This document shows, piece by piece, positions 41,164 through 51,074 of a stretch of 64,000 bases of DNA (position 1 is its first letter; the number at the start of each line of letters is the position of its first letter). The DNA comes from CAJQPP01 sp963793465 (GTDB taxonomy: Bacteria > Planctomycetota > Planctomycetia > Pirellulales > Pirellulaceae), in contig CAWCAJ010000005.1 in the NCBI GenBank assembly GCA_963793465.1, positions 682,001 to 746,000 of the forward strand, in the 5' to 3' direction. The position numbers and the translations under genes are program-made. The notes beneath the pieces are model-generated. The model was not told the DNA's origin. It saw only the letters and a list, made by a program, of their open reading frames with translations, and searched no databases.

Positions 41164-41928
41164 TCAATTGCCTGCTGCGGGAGCGGCTGGGAGATTTTCC
41201 TCGGCTGCGCTGCGGCGACCGTAAACGGGTACGAGTTGGAAAGGATCGGCCGGGGGAAATCGATGTGGATTCTCGGCCACCAGCATGCCAACGCTGCTTG
41301 CCTGCGGCTGCCAGGCTGCGGGCGGGGCCAGGCAGGTTTGCGGTGGCAGGTCCAGCTGATGGGACTGCCGCGTCAAACCGGGCCCGCACAGCACGGTCGC
41401 TTCCTGCCAACGGTCTATCCACTGTTGAGGATCTTCGATTGTCGATTCGCCGACGGATTGGATTGGCTTCCCAATATGCCATTGATGCAGTTGGGCAAAC
41501 CACTGACCCCGCTGGGCGTCGATTACCGTAGCAATGTATATGCCCTGCTCCGCGGCGAGGTCAGCCGCTGCCGATTCGGTCTCGCCACGGCCACTACGCG
41601 TGGCGTGCAGGTGCGCTGCGGCTTGATAAGCCAGAACCACGTGGGTGGAAATCGGAATCACGGGGCAGCCCAAGGCGTAAGCCAGGGTCTTGGCGGTGGC
41701 AATTCCCAGCCTCAGGCCGGTGAACGAGCCCGGACCCACCGAAATGGAGATGGCTCGCAAATCGCCGGGAACCCAAGCGGCATCCTGCAACAATGCCTGG
41801 ATCGTTGGAATCAACTGGGCCGAGGCGCGTTGGCCAACTTCGATTGAGGCCTGTCCCAGCACCCGACCTTGGCTCAATAGACAAACCGAGGGGATTCTCG
41901 CGGAGGTTTCAATAGCCAGCTGGTTCAC
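41164..41928 (-). CDS. tsaB: tRNA threonylcarbamoyladenosine biosynthesis protein TsaB
   Basis: Partner of TsaD and TsaE in t6A formation. MNQLAIETSARIPSVCLLSQ, HSAQLIPTIQALL-like segment and ISISVGPGSFTGLRLGIATA are the family hallmarks, the last being the strongest. The C-terminal half is longer and more divergent, ending FQLVPVYGRRSAAEENLPAA. Length 254 is normal. A 16-base tandem repeat stands directly upstream of the start. Confidence 0.92.
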   Translation of the reverse strand: MNQLAIETSARIPSVCLLSQGRVLGQASIEVGQRASAQLIPTIQALLQDAAWVPGDLRAISISVGPGSFTGLRLGIATAKTLAYALGCPVIPISTHVVLAYQAAAHLHATRSGRGETESAAADLAAEQGIYIATVIDAQRGQWFAQLHQWHIGKPIQSVGESTIEDPQQWIDRWQEATVLCGPGLTRQSHQLDLPPQTCLAPPAAWQPQASSVGMLVAENPHRFPPADPFQLVPVYGRRSAAEENLPAAPAAGN

Positions 41929-42229
41929 GGTCGATGAAGGTGGAGCAAGGAATCGGGACGGGAAGGAATCGGGATGGGAAGGAATCGGGATGGGAAGGAA
42001 ACCGGATTATACCGATGTTGGGGACGCGTGTTACGGAGAGCCGTCTTGCACAACGCCAGGCGGAATTTCTGGAATTATCCACTGCGGTATCCGGTTTTGT
42101 GCCCGTCAGATCGATTGAAAAACCAAGGGTAGAAACGTAAACTCTGTTGCCCTTCCCTTGTTTCTCTCGCGCAGCTTACGCCGGCAAGCACACGGCACCG
42201 TTTTGACTAACTACGGATCTCGATAATCA
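41929..42229. other. Divergent promoter region with a 16-bp tandem repeat
   Basis: Between tsaB and the first phosphoesterase gene. About three copies of aaggaatcgggatggg occupy 41947-42000, only 20 bases from the tsaB start, so length changes could affect its expression. No gene is seen. Confidence 0.6.
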
Positions 42230-42997
42230 ATGGCAGCCGGCACTCGGGCTTTAATCAGCGACATTCACGGCAATTACGAGGCCCTGCTCGCTGTCCTCGA
42301 CCATATCAAGAACCAGGGAATTGACCAGATCGTCTGCCTCGGTGACATCATCGGGTACGGTCCCGACCCGCTCAAATGTCTCGATACGGTGATGGATCAA
42401 TGCGCGACCACGATTCTGGGAAATCATGACCAGGCAGCGATTTTCGATCCGGAAGGATTTAACCCCGTAGCCTTCAAGGCCATCCTGTGGACCCGCGAGC
42501 AGCTGGAAAAAACGGATGACGGAGTGGAAAAGTCCAATCGTCGCTGGGATTTTATCGGCGAATTACCACGCCGAAAGGACGAAGGCGAGGTGCTGTTTGT
42601 ACATGGATCTCCCCGTGATCCGACCAACGAGTACGTATTTCCCGAACATATTTACGAGCCCCAGCGGATGGAAATCCTCATGAAACGGTTCGAAAGGTAT
42701 TGTTTTCAGGGTCACACCCACATTCCCGGGATTTTTACGGCTGGCGGAAAATTCCACTCCCCGGAGAGTATCGACTATCGGATGCCTTTGGGGCCGGAGA
42801 AGATGATGTTCAACATTGGCAGCGTCGGTCAACCGCGGGACGAAGATCGGCGAGCCTGTTACGTCGTGTTGAACCAGGAGCAGGGGTTCGTCCAGTATCA
42901 CCGAGTCGAGTACGATTACCAAATTACCGCTCAAAAGATCTATGACATTCCGGATTTGGACAATATGTTAGGGGATCGGCTTTCCCGCGGTAACTGA
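42230..42997 (+). CDS. Calcineurin-like metallophosphoesterase, copy 1
   Basis: Two-metal phosphoesterase with ALISDIHGNYEALLAVLDHI (first Asp and His), LGDIIGYGPDP, LGNHDQA (Asn-His) and FQGHTHIPGIF (His pair); then NIGSVGQPRDEDRRACYVVL. All metal ligands of the YfcE/MJ0936-type fold are present. It has no signal peptide. The substrate is unknown. It is followed after 44 bases by a clear paralogue, so the pair arose by tandem duplication. Confidence 0.93.
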   Translation: MAAGTRALISDIHGNYEALLAVLDHIKNQGIDQIVCLGDIIGYGPDPLKCLDTVMDQCATTILGNHDQAAIFDPEGFNPVAFKAILWTREQLEKTDDGVEKSNRRWDFIGELPRRKDEGEVLFVHGSPRDPTNEYVFPEHIYEPQRMEILMKRFERYCFQGHTHIPGIFTAGGKFHSPESIDYRMPLGPEKMMFNIGSVGQPRDEDRRACYVVLNQEQGFVQYHRVEYDYQITAQKIYDIPDLDNMLGDRLSRGN

Positions 42998-43041
42998 CCC
43001 AACTCCACAAAAACCCGCCTTCCAGCTCTCAGCTCTGTGCA

Positions 43042-43791
43042 TTGATCTTGAGCCGCCACGCCATCATTAGCGACATCCACGGCAATCAGGAAGCCCTGCG
43101 CGCCGTCTTGCAGGATATCGGCGACCAGAATGTCGACCAAATCTACTGTTTGGGGGATGTGATCGGATACGGACCGGATCCCTGTGCCTGTATTGACCTG
43201 TGCCGTGAATTTCAACTCTGCCTGCTGGGCAACCATGACAATGGGGCCCTGTTTGATCCGGAGGGGTTCAGCAGCAATGCCGAGCGGGCCATATTCTGGA
43301 CTCGGCAGCAAATCGAGAAAGACGCCGGGGACAACCAGTCGCGCTGGGCTTTCCTGGCTCGTTTGCCACGCACCCATCGGGATGGCGACCATATGTTCGT
43401 GCACGGGTCACCACGCAGTCCATTGTGTGAGTATGTGTTTCCCGAAGATATCTACAACGAACGGAAAATCCAGCGGATTTTCACGTTCATCCAGAAGTAC
43501 TGCTTTCAGGGTCACACCCACGTGCCCGGCGTGTTCACCGAAGATTGCCGGTTTATTTCTCCCAAAGACTTGAACGGTCAATATCGACTGAATGACCAGA
43601 AAGTGATGGTCAACGTGGGCAGCGTGGGTCAACCTCGCGACAACGATTCACGCAGTTGCTACGTGATTCTGGACGGTAAGGACGTGATTTTTCGCCGCGT
43701 CGAATATGATTGGACCGTTACCCGCGACAAGATTTATGCCATCGCCGAACTGGATGACTTTCTGGGCGATCGATTGGGTGAAGGTCGATAA
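43042..43791 (+). CDS. Calcineurin-like metallophosphoesterase, copy 2
   Basis: Paralogue of the preceding gene with the same order of motifs: AIISDIHGNQEALRAVLQDI, LGDVIGYGPDPCACIDL, LGNHDNGALFDPEGF, FQGHTHVPGVF and NVGSVGQPRDNDSRSCYVIL. The start is TTG 43042 or TTG 43048; no ATG precedes the first motif. The pair is clearly similar along the whole length. The two may act on related substrates or form a heterodimer; both are inferences. Confidence 0.9.
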   Translation: MILSRHAIISDIHGNQEALRAVLQDIGDQNVDQIYCLGDVIGYGPDPCACIDLCREFQLCLLGNHDNGALFDPEGFSSNAERAIFWTRQQIEKDAGDNQSRWAFLARLPRTHRDGDHMFVHGSPRSPLCEYVFPEDIYNERKIQRIFTFIQKYCFQGHTHVPGVFTEDCRFISPKDLNGQYRLNDQKVMVNVGSVGQPRDNDSRSCYVILDGKDVIFRRVEYDWTVTRDKIYAIAELDDFLGDRLGEGR

Positions 43792-44285
43792 GCGGGTTGT
43801 TCCGGGTTGATCAATGCAATCCGGGGCACAGGCCAATCCGAGGCGTGTGGTTCCCGATCCCGCGTTTGCTGGGGCCGCTTCAGGCGGTCAAACGCGACGG
43901 GGGACCCCTTTCAAGTCGCTGGGCGCGAGGTTATCGGGCCGGAAGACTGTGAGAGGTGCAAAAGCGGGATGCGTTGAAATCCAGCCTGCTGACCGTCACG
44001 AACGGTGAACCCCGCTGATTTAGGGAATTTTTCCAATAATTGGGACTCACTCGACGACTCCCCTTCCACAATTTTTCCGAATTTAGAGAATAGGACCTCG
44101 TGTCAGCTGCGGATTCTATTCTCCCAATATCGAATTCCGTTAAGATTTTCAGACGAGTGCGCTTGGTCCGCAGGACGTGCTCTGACCGGTGGGATGCTTG
44201 CCTGGGACCCGGTCGCCCAGCCTTATGACCTCCATGGCAGGGGTCGTGGTTAATTCGAATAGCTATTTTCGGGGCGGTTTGATCC
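43792..44285. other. Region upstream of yidC, no gene seen
   Basis: Nearly 500 bases. Short frames on both strands overlap and lack ribosome binding sites and family patterns. I saw no tRNA or rpmH/rnpA-like gene, which often precede yidC elsewhere. Confidence 0.5.
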
Positions 44286-46616
44286 GTGGAGAACAAAAGT
44301 AACTTACCGTTTATCATTTTCATGACGCTCGGGTTTGTGGCCCTGGTGATTCTGCAATCGGTTTTCTTTCCACCCAAGATCCCCGAGGCTGGGGTTGAGA
44401 ATACGGTCCAGCCACCCGCCCAGGAATTGGCCGGGGACGAACCGCAGAGCACCTCGCCAGCCTTGGCAGGTCCTGCCGCCGAACCGGCCCCGGCCCTGCC
44501 CCGTGACTTTCTGACGTTGGGTTCTTTCGACCCCCAGGGTGGCCCGCTGGTCGTCACGCTGGATACACGGGGCGCCACGGTGCGTCGCGTGGAATTGAAT
44601 GCCCGAAAATCCAACGGTTCTTTTCAATACACCGACGTGGATTATCGTCACGCCTACATCGGCCAACTGGAACCAGAATCCGTCACCGGTGGGTGTCAGG
44701 TAAATGTGGCCACGCCCGGCGCCCCGGCGGTCGTCGCCGGGATCCGGAAAGGCGATGTGATTTATTCCCTGAACGGGGAACCGGTGCTGACGCCAGCCGA
44801 TCTGGACAGTGTGTTGGCGAAGTTGAAACCGGGCGCCGCGGTCGATTTGGGCGTGCGTCGTGGCGAACAGACGCTGACGCTGACTGCCACCAGCACGCGG
44901 ATGCCGATGCAGATCCTGCGTCCCAGTGACCCGGAACTGTTGACCGACCGGGAGTTGAAACGCCGCAGTTTTCAGTTGACGCTGCGACAACAGACGCAGG
45001 GGGACTGGCCGGACCTGGACAAGAACATGCGGTTCGCAAACTGGCAGAGCCAGATTCGCGAAATCGACGGTCAAACGGTGGCGGAGTTTACTTTTGATTT
45101 ACCCAGCGACGCTCAGGGAAGAAAGTTCCAGGTCCTGAAGCGATATTCCCTGTCCAATGACCCGTTGAAGCGGTTCCATGTCAACCTGGAATTCGAGATT
45201 CGCAATTTGGGCACAGAACTGACATCGGTAAACTACGAGCTGTGTGGACCCACCGGTTTGCCCAAGGAGGGCTGGTGGTACCAGCAGAAGATTCACGGGG
45301 GCACCTGGGCCATTGGCCGCGCGGCCGGTGCTCGCGACATCACCCTGGGTTCGGACGGATATCCTTTCAAGTTTGTCTCTGGACCTCAAATTGTCACGGA
45401 CCGCGAGAACCCGGAAAACCGGGGTACGGTACTCATCGAACAGGGTGCTTCCCAGGATATGCGGCGCCTGCGTTTTATCGGGGTGGACACGCTGTATTTC
45501 AATGTCGCGTTGATACCCAACGATCCGGATTACGAATGCTATAGCGCGTTTGCGTTGACATCCGAAGTGCTGGACGAGGTGAAAAGCCGGCGGCGAAGGG
45601 TCACGGATATCAGCTTTGTGGTTTATTCTGACGGCATCGAGTTACCTCCCTACGATAGCAGCGATCCGGCAACCGCCCACGTCGAGGGATTTGAGATTTT
45701 TGCGGGCCCCAAGCAACCGGAAATCCTCGGCCAATACGGCCTGTCGGAAACTCGCACCTTCGGCTGGTTTGCCGCCTTTTCCAAGCCATTGATCTTGATG
45801 TTGCACTGGTTGTACAAGGTCACGTTCAGTTGGAGTTACGGGCTGGCGATCGTGTTGCTGACCGTGATTGTGCGTTGTTGCATGATCCCTATCAGTCGCA
45901 AAGCGGCTTTGAATGCCCAGATGATGCAGTATCTGGCGCCGCAAATGAAAGAGCTGCAGGACAAGTACAAGGAAGATCCCAAGAAGTTCTTCAAGGCCCG
46001 TTCCGAACTCTGTGCTCGGCACAACTACAAACCGCTCGGTGGATGTTTGTTGATGTTCGTGCAATTGCCAATTTTTCTGGGCCTGTATCGGGGGCTCAGT
46101 GTTGATGTGGAATTGCGTAATGCCCCTTTGATTCCCGGACTGGACTGGTGCACGAATCTGGGCGGCCCTGACAAATTGTTCGAATGGTCGGATTGGATGC
46201 CGGCCTTCCTGGGGGGTGAGACCGGATTCCTGGGTCCTTACTTCAACCTGTTGCCGGTGATCGCCATCGTATTGATGTTCATGCAGCAAAAGCTGTTTAT
46301 GCCACCGGCGACCGATGATCAATCGGCGATGGCGCAGAAAATGATGAAGTTCATGATGATTTTCATGGGTTTCGTGTTCTTCAAGGTGGCGGCCGGACTC
46401 TGTATCTACTTTGTGACTTCCAGCATCTGGGGCATCGTGGAACGCAAAATGCTACCGAAGCCGGAACTGGATACGTCCCGCTTCGAAGCCGATGGTTCCA
46501 GTAAAGTGGCCACCAGGAAACCGGCCGAAGCCCAGCCCTTGCGGAATGACGAGCAACTGGAAGAACGGAAACGGCGGGATCGTGAACGCAAACGCAAGCT
46601 TCGCCAGCGTCAGTAA
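44286..46616 (+). CDS. yidC: YidC/Oxa1 membrane protein insertase with an inserted PDZ domain
   Basis: Inserts proteins into the inner membrane, alone or with SecYEG. GTG 44286 starts MENKSNLPFIIFMTLGFVAL, the first helix. A Pro-rich linker, then the periplasmic domain follows. Residues about 135-205 (AVVAGIRKGDVIYSLNGEPV, then LAKLKPGAAVDLGVRRGEQ) are a PDZ domain, which standard YidC lacks. The conserved C-terminal insertase domain is at about 500-720 (WSYGLAIVLLTVIVRCCMIP, then ARHNYKPLGGCLLMFVQLPI). It ends with a basic tail (ERKRRDRERKRKLRQRQ) that may contact ribosomes. At 776 residues it is long. Its stop overlaps the mnmE start by one base. Confidence 0.95.
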   Translation: MENKSNLPFIIFMTLGFVALVILQSVFFPPKIPEAGVENTVQPPAQELAGDEPQSTSPALAGPAAEPAPALPRDFLTLGSFDPQGGPLVVTLDTRGATVRRVELNARKSNGSFQYTDVDYRHAYIGQLEPESVTGGCQVNVATPGAPAVVAGIRKGDVIYSLNGEPVLTPADLDSVLAKLKPGAAVDLGVRRGEQTLTLTATSTRMPMQILRPSDPELLTDRELKRRSFQLTLRQQTQGDWPDLDKNMRFANWQSQIREIDGQTVAEFTFDLPSDAQGRKFQVLKRYSLSNDPLKRFHVNLEFEIRNLGTELTSVNYELCGPTGLPKEGWWYQQKIHGGTWAIGRAAGARDITLGSDGYPFKFVSGPQIVTDRENPENRGTVLIEQGASQDMRRLRFIGVDTLYFNVALIPNDPDYECYSAFALTSEVLDEVKSRRRRVTDISFVVYSDGIELPPYDSSDPATAHVEGFEIFAGPKQPEILGQYGLSETRTFGWFAAFSKPLILMLHWLYKVTFSWSYGLAIVLLTVIVRCCMIPISRKAALNAQMMQYLAPQMKELQDKYKEDPKKFFKARSELCARHNYKPLGGCLLMFVQLPIFLGLYRGLSVDVELRNAPLIPGLDWCTNLGGPDKLFEWSDWMPAFLGGETGFLGPYFNLLPVIAIVLMFMQQKLFMPPATDDQSAMAQKMMKFMMIFMGFVFFKVAAGLCIYFVTSSIWGIVERKMLPKPELDTSRFEADGSSKVATRKPAEAQPLRNDEQLEERKRRDRERKRKLRQRQ

Positions 46617-47998
46617 TGTCGGTCTTCGATGTCCATGATTCCATCGCTGCCATCGCCAGTCCCCCGGGACCCGGGCTGAGAGGTGTTATTCGGTTAAGCG
46701 GCCCGCAGATTGACACCACGCTGCAACAGTGTTTCCGCTGTCCCGGTTCATTGCTGACGCAGCAGACGCCGGTGGTATGGCCCGGCAGCATGCAGGTGGG
46801 GGAGCCGTTTGGGGACATTGCCGGTGAGCTCTTTTATTGGCCGGGACCGGCCAGCTATACCCGCCAGCGATCGGCGGAATTTCATTGCAGCGGCTCGCTG
46901 CCCGTATTGAATGCCGTGATGCGGACGCTGGCCAACTGTGGCGCACGACAGGCCCAACCCGGCGAGTTCACCATGCGTGCCTTTCTGGCCGGAAGGATTG
47001 ATCTGATTCGCGCGGAAGCCGTGTTGGGTGTCATTGATTCACAGAGCCAACGCGAAATGGATGTGGCCTTGCGACAATTGGCCGGTGGCTTGAGTGGCCC
47101 CATTCAGGAACTCCAGGAGAGTCTCCTGCAAGTGCTGGCCCACATCGAGGCGGGACTGGATTTTGTAGAAGACGATATCGAGTTCATCGCGGCAGAGGAT
47201 ATCCTGGCCACCATCCGGGACGCCTTGCAAAATTTGAATGGGATCCTGAGGCAAATCGACCAACGCCAATTGGACAAGCCGCTGCCCCGTATCGTGTTGT
47301 TGGGACTGCCCAATGCGGGCAAAAGCAGCTTGCAGAATGCACTCACGGAATCCGGATCGGCGATCGTTTCTGAAGTGGCGGGGACAACCCGGGACTACCT
47401 GGTGGCCAGCCTGTCGATCGGTGGGCAAGAATTTCAACTGATTGACACGGCTGGAATCCTGCCTCCCCTGGCCGCTCAACGCGAAGCCATTCAACAACAG
47501 GCCGAATCGCAAGCCCTGCAAATGGCCGAGCTGGCCGATCTGATCCTGTTGTGTGTCGATGGCAGCCGGACTCTGACTGATTGGGAACGGCAGCGGATGC
47601 AGGCTGCGCAGCAAGCCGGCACAGCCACCACCATCCTGGTGCAGACCAAAGCGGACTTGCCGGTCGCTTGGTCGCGACCGGAAATGATACGAGTGAGCAG
47701 CGTATCGGGGGGCGGATTGGACCGTCTCAAGCGGGCTATCAGCGACCGCATACGCATCCAGCAGCCGGCTGCGGCAGGAGAGATGGTGGTCTCCACGGCC
47801 AATCGTTGCCTGGAAAGCCTGCGGCAGGCCCGGGACGAATTGCGGGTGGCTGAATCCTGTTGCCAAAGCGGTCAAGGAGATGAAGTCATTGCCATGGCCT
47901 TGAGGATTGTGCTGGACCGATTGGCCGTAGTAATCGGAAAAGTCTTTACCGACGATATTCTCGATCGGGTTTTTTCCCGTTTCTGTATCGGCAAGTGA
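46616..47998 (+). CDS. mnmE: tRNA modification GTPase MnmE
   Basis: With MnmG forms the 5-carboxymethylaminomethyl group at U34 of tRNAs. MSVFDVHDSIAAIASPPGPG starts the tetrahydrofolate-binding domain. The G domain has GLPNAGKSSLQNAL (G1), AGTTRDY (G2), LIDTAGI (G3) and QTKADLP (G4). The C-terminus ends FSRFCIGK with the catalytic CIGK. Length 460 is usual. It overlaps the yidC stop by one base, the common yidC-mnmE order. Confidence 0.96.
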   Translation: MSVFDVHDSIAAIASPPGPGLRGVIRLSGPQIDTTLQQCFRCPGSLLTQQTPVVWPGSMQVGEPFGDIAGELFYWPGPASYTRQRSAEFHCSGSLPVLNAVMRTLANCGARQAQPGEFTMRAFLAGRIDLIRAEAVLGVIDSQSQREMDVALRQLAGGLSGPIQELQESLLQVLAHIEAGLDFVEDDIEFIAAEDILATIRDALQNLNGILRQIDQRQLDKPLPRIVLLGLPNAGKSSLQNALTESGSAIVSEVAGTTRDYLVASLSIGGQEFQLIDTAGILPPLAAQREAIQQQAESQALQMAELADLILLCVDGSRTLTDWERQRMQAAQQAGTATTILVQTKADLPVAWSRPEMIRVSSVSGGGLDRLKRAISDRIRIQQPAAAGEMVVSTANRCLESLRQARDELRVAESCCQSGQGDEVIAMALRIVLDRLAVVIGKVFTDDILDRVFSRFCIGK

Positions 47999-48181
47999 AT
48001 CCCGGCCGGGTCTCCTTTACCGGATATGGAATGGTTTGCAAGCACAGAAATTCTGGATAATCTGATGGTTGGTCTTAATCACCAGCCTTGAAATCTCCAC
48101 CCTGCTGCTGGAGTCGTGAGTCGGCCAGCCGTCCGCCCCTCCCTTGTCTCAGCAGCCAACCACGCCCTTACGGAATTCGCG

Positions 48182-49630
48182 ATGAATACGATCTCCACCC
48201 TTCCTGGACCCTGTCCGTTTCTGATTCGACAGCTGATCCTGGTCGCCTGTTTATTGATCAGCACGGCGTTCAGCACGTCTCTGCCGGCCCAGCGGATCGG
48301 CGATGTCGTGGTGGTGACGGTCGATTATGACACACGTATCGAAAATACGGTCGTGGACAAGGTCTATGCCGGTGGCGTGCATGTGGTCATCGATGACAAC
48401 GGCAACTGGTGCGCATTGCAGGATATTCAGGGCTGGATTCCCAAACGTTATTGCCTGTCCACCAAAGTCGCCCTGGAGCAATACGGCAAGCGAATCCAGG
48501 CAAACCAGAATGATTTTGATGCGTTGGTTACCCGGAGCATGATTTACATGTACCAGGGACAATTGAAGCTGGCGTTCCGGGATATGAATGATGCCCTGAA
48601 AGTGAATCCCAACCGGGCCAGCTTCTGGAACAACCGGGGCTTGATCTACATGCGCTTGAATCAGATCGATGCCGCCATCAAGGACATCAGTTATGCCTTG
48701 AAACTGGCTCCCAAATACGCCAACGCATTCAATAACCGAGGCATGTGTCATTACGCCCGGGGAGACTTTTCTCGGGCTTTGGCTGACTATGACGAGGCCA
48801 TTCGTCTGAACGCGGACTATCCGATGTTCTATGTCAATCGGGGCGTATCGCGGCATGCATCCGGAGACCCCCGCCAGGCATTGGAAGACTTCAATGCAGC
48901 ACTCAAGTTGCGGGGAAATATTCCCGAGGCCTACATTGGCCGCAGCAACGTGTATTTGGGACTCCACGATCTGCAGCGGGCCACGGACAATGCTTCCGAA
49001 GCCATTCGACTGGACCCTAAATCGCCCGAAGCCTTCAACAATCGCGGCTGGATCCGCTTCAAAACCGGAGAGTTGCAAGCTGCGGTGGCGGACTTCCAGA
49101 AAGCCATTCAACTGGACCCGGAATTTTCCAAGGCCTACAGCAATCAGGGAGTGCTGCAAACAGAGCAACAGGATTATGCCGCGGCATTGCGTAGCTTAAC
49201 CAAGGCCATTGAACTGGACGATCAATCCCCCCTGTCCTGGACCAATCGCGGCAATGCCTGGCTGGGATCGGGTGAATACCAGAAAGCTCGCGAAGATTTC
49301 AACAAGGCCCTGGATCTGGCACCGGAAAATCCGGAAGCCCTCAATGGAAAGGCCTGGTTCCTGGCCACCTGCTCCCAAGACGAATATCGCGATGGCCCAA
49401 CCGCCTTGACATTGGCCAAACAGGCCTGCGCTGCGAGCGGCATGAAAAACTGGGCCCATGTCGATACTCTGGCGGCCGCCTATGCCGAGTGCGGAGACTT
49501 TGCACAGGCCATCGAGACCGAGAAACAGGCAATCGAACTGGCGCCCGAAAACAAACGGGAACTCTGCCAGCAACGTCTGGAACTCTACCAACAGAACAAG
49601 TCCTTCCGCACCGACATGGGGCAGCGATAA
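48182..49630 (+). CDS. Exported TPR-repeat protein
   Basis: ATG 48182 opens a signal peptide (MNTISTLPGPCPFLIRQLIL, then VACLLISTAFSTSLPAQ). A small N-terminal domain (DVVVVTVDYDTRIENTVVDK, up to about residue 105) is followed by about nine tetratricopeptide repeats of 34 residues, such as ASFWNNRGLIYMRLNQIDAA and EAFNNRGWIRFKTGELQAAV. TPRs bind partner proteins. The frame could begin at 48116, but that would bury the signal. Role unknown. Confidence 0.88.
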   Translation: MNTISTLPGPCPFLIRQLILVACLLISTAFSTSLPAQRIGDVVVVTVDYDTRIENTVVDKVYAGGVHVVIDDNGNWCALQDIQGWIPKRYCLSTKVALEQYGKRIQANQNDFDALVTRSMIYMYQGQLKLAFRDMNDALKVNPNRASFWNNRGLIYMRLNQIDAAIKDISYALKLAPKYANAFNNRGMCHYARGDFSRALADYDEAIRLNADYPMFYVNRGVSRHASGDPRQALEDFNAALKLRGNIPEAYIGRSNVYLGLHDLQRATDNASEAIRLDPKSPEAFNNRGWIRFKTGELQAAVADFQKAIQLDPEFSKAYSNQGVLQTEQQDYAAALRSLTKAIELDDQSPLSWTNRGNAWLGSGEYQKAREDFNKALDLAPENPEALNGKAWFLATCSQDEYRDGPTALTLAKQACAASGMKNWAHVDTLAAAYAECGDFAQAIETEKQAIELAPENKRELCQQRLELYQQNKSFRTDMGQR

Positions 49631-49704
49631 TCGACCATCGCAAGTCAAAGGTCACCTTGAGCCAGTCGCCCGATTGCCCCCTTGCTGCAGGCACCGCAGG
49701 ACGA

Positions 49705-50532
49705 TCAAACCGCCTTCGGGCCTTGGGGTTCCCGGAACCGAAATCGTTCGTTCTGTCGGAAAAAAGTCAACGGATTTTCGTAAACCACTTTACGAATGGT
49801 GGCCTCGCCGTGGCCGCGTCGCCGTAACTCGATGATCAAATCGGGGACCGCGGTGGGTTTGCTGGGACCCCAGTCACCTGCCGAGTTCACGCAGATCCGA
49901 TCGGTGCCATAAATCTCGATCATGTCGGCTGCCCTCTGGGGCGTGCATTTGGTAACCGGGTATAACGTCATCCCCGCCCAGAAACCAGCCTCCAAAACGT
50001 AGCCAATGGTGTGTTCCTCGACGTGATCCACCAGCACCCGCTCCGGTTGCAGACGACGATCCCCCTGCAGCATGTCCAGAATCATCCGAGTGCCTTGCAA
50101 CTTGTCTTCCAGGTGGGGCGTGTGGATCAGGATGAGTTGTTGCAGTCGGGCTGCCAGGTCCAGATGTTCCAGAAAAATGGTCGCTTCGTTGGGCGTGTTT
50201 TTGTTGAGTCCAATCTCACCGATGCCCAGTACATTGGGTCGGCCAATGAACTCGGGAATCATGGCGATGACTTCACGCGACAGCGTTACGTTTTCGGCTT
50301 CCTTGGCATTGATGCACAGCCAGGTGAAATGCTGGATGCCATACTGCGCTGCCCGGGCCGGCTCCACTTCCGTCAATTGCCGAAAGTAGTCGCGAAATCC
50401 ATCGACACTGCCCCGGTCAAACCCGGCCCAGAATGCAGGCTCGCTGAGTGCGACGCATCCCATTCGCGCCAACGTCTCATAATCGTCGGTGGTTCGGGAG
50501 ACCATATGGATGTGGGGGTCAATATAGTACAT
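49705..50532 (-). CDS. TatD-like metal-dependent hydrolase
   Basis: Amidohydrolase fold: MYYIDPHIHMVSRTTDDYET has the HxH motif, followed by LGIGEIGLNKNTPNEA (Glu ligand), LILIHTPHLEDK (His) and VLVDHVEEHTIGYVLEAGFW (His). A final Asp is probably in CVNSAGDWGPSKP. The metal-binding set is complete, but the sequence is distant from DNase TatD, so the substrate is open. Length 275. It starts 160 bases before the next gene on the same strand. Confidence 0.85.
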   Translation of the reverse strand: MYYIDPHIHMVSRTTDDYETLARMGCVALSEPAFWAGFDRGSVDGFRDYFRQLTEVEPARAAQYGIQHFTWLCINAKEAENVTLSREVIAMIPEFIGRPNVLGIGEIGLNKNTPNEATIFLEHLDLAARLQQLILIHTPHLEDKLQGTRMILDMLQGDRRLQPERVLVDHVEEHTIGYVLEAGFWAGMTLYPVTKCTPQRAADMIEIYGTDRICVNSAGDWGPSKPTAVPDLIIELRRRGHGEATIRKVVYENPLTFFRQNERFRFREPQGPKAV

Positions 50533-50698
50533 CGTGTCTTCTGTTCATGAGGGTTTGTGGTTTGCTGCCGGCTGGAACCTGTCTGGCGGCAGGGGCAAAA
50601 CACCCGATGCGGAATTCAGCTGGCCGTTGCCGGTCACGCCGTGGAAGGCAACGCGATTGGCCGGCTGCTTTTCTGGCCGCACTTGCCGGATACCAAAT

Positions 50699-50947
50699 TC
50701 ACTGCATACCAAATTCGTCACGCCAGTCAGCCAGGTACTGCCGCGAGAAATGTTCCTGCACTCGTCGAGCTTTTTGCTGTTCGCCGTCCAGCAGGATCTC
50801 GATTCCCAGCCTGATTTTTTGCAGTCGTTCATCGGGGCTGCCTGTTCCGCGCTGGATCCGGTCAAAAGAGGCCGCCAATTCCAAGACCCGGGCCCGCAGC
50901 TGCAGGTATTCTCGATCCAGGATCTCGCTTGTTGTACGTTCAGGCAT
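50699..50947 (-). CDS. Small helical planctomycete protein
   Basis: An 82-residue protein: MPERTTSEILDREYLQLRAR, then VLELAASFDRIQR, then LQKIRLGIEILLDGEQQKAR. It is almost wholly helical and soluble. I recall similar short proteins in other planctomycetes near TatD-like genes, but can give no named family. It is on the same strand as the TatD-like gene and probably co-transcribed. Function unknown. Confidence 0.65.
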   Translation of the reverse strand: MPERTTSEILDREYLQLRARVLELAASFDRIQRGTGSPDERLQKIRLGIEILLDGEQQKARRVQEHFSRQYLADWRDEFGMQ

Positions 50948-51074
50948 TTCCGCTGGTCATGGGTGAGAGAGGGTTCCGCCATGCCTAATATGACATCGCG
51001 GGTCCCGCCTGCCAAGGTTGTCCCTCCAAGGTCTTCCCTCCAAGGTTGTTTCCAAATCAATTCTTTCCAGCAAC

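Noticed and set aside
43931..44614. Minus-strand 227-residue frame upstream of and over the yidC start
   Set aside because: It overlaps the yidC start, has unstable composition and no recognisable pattern.
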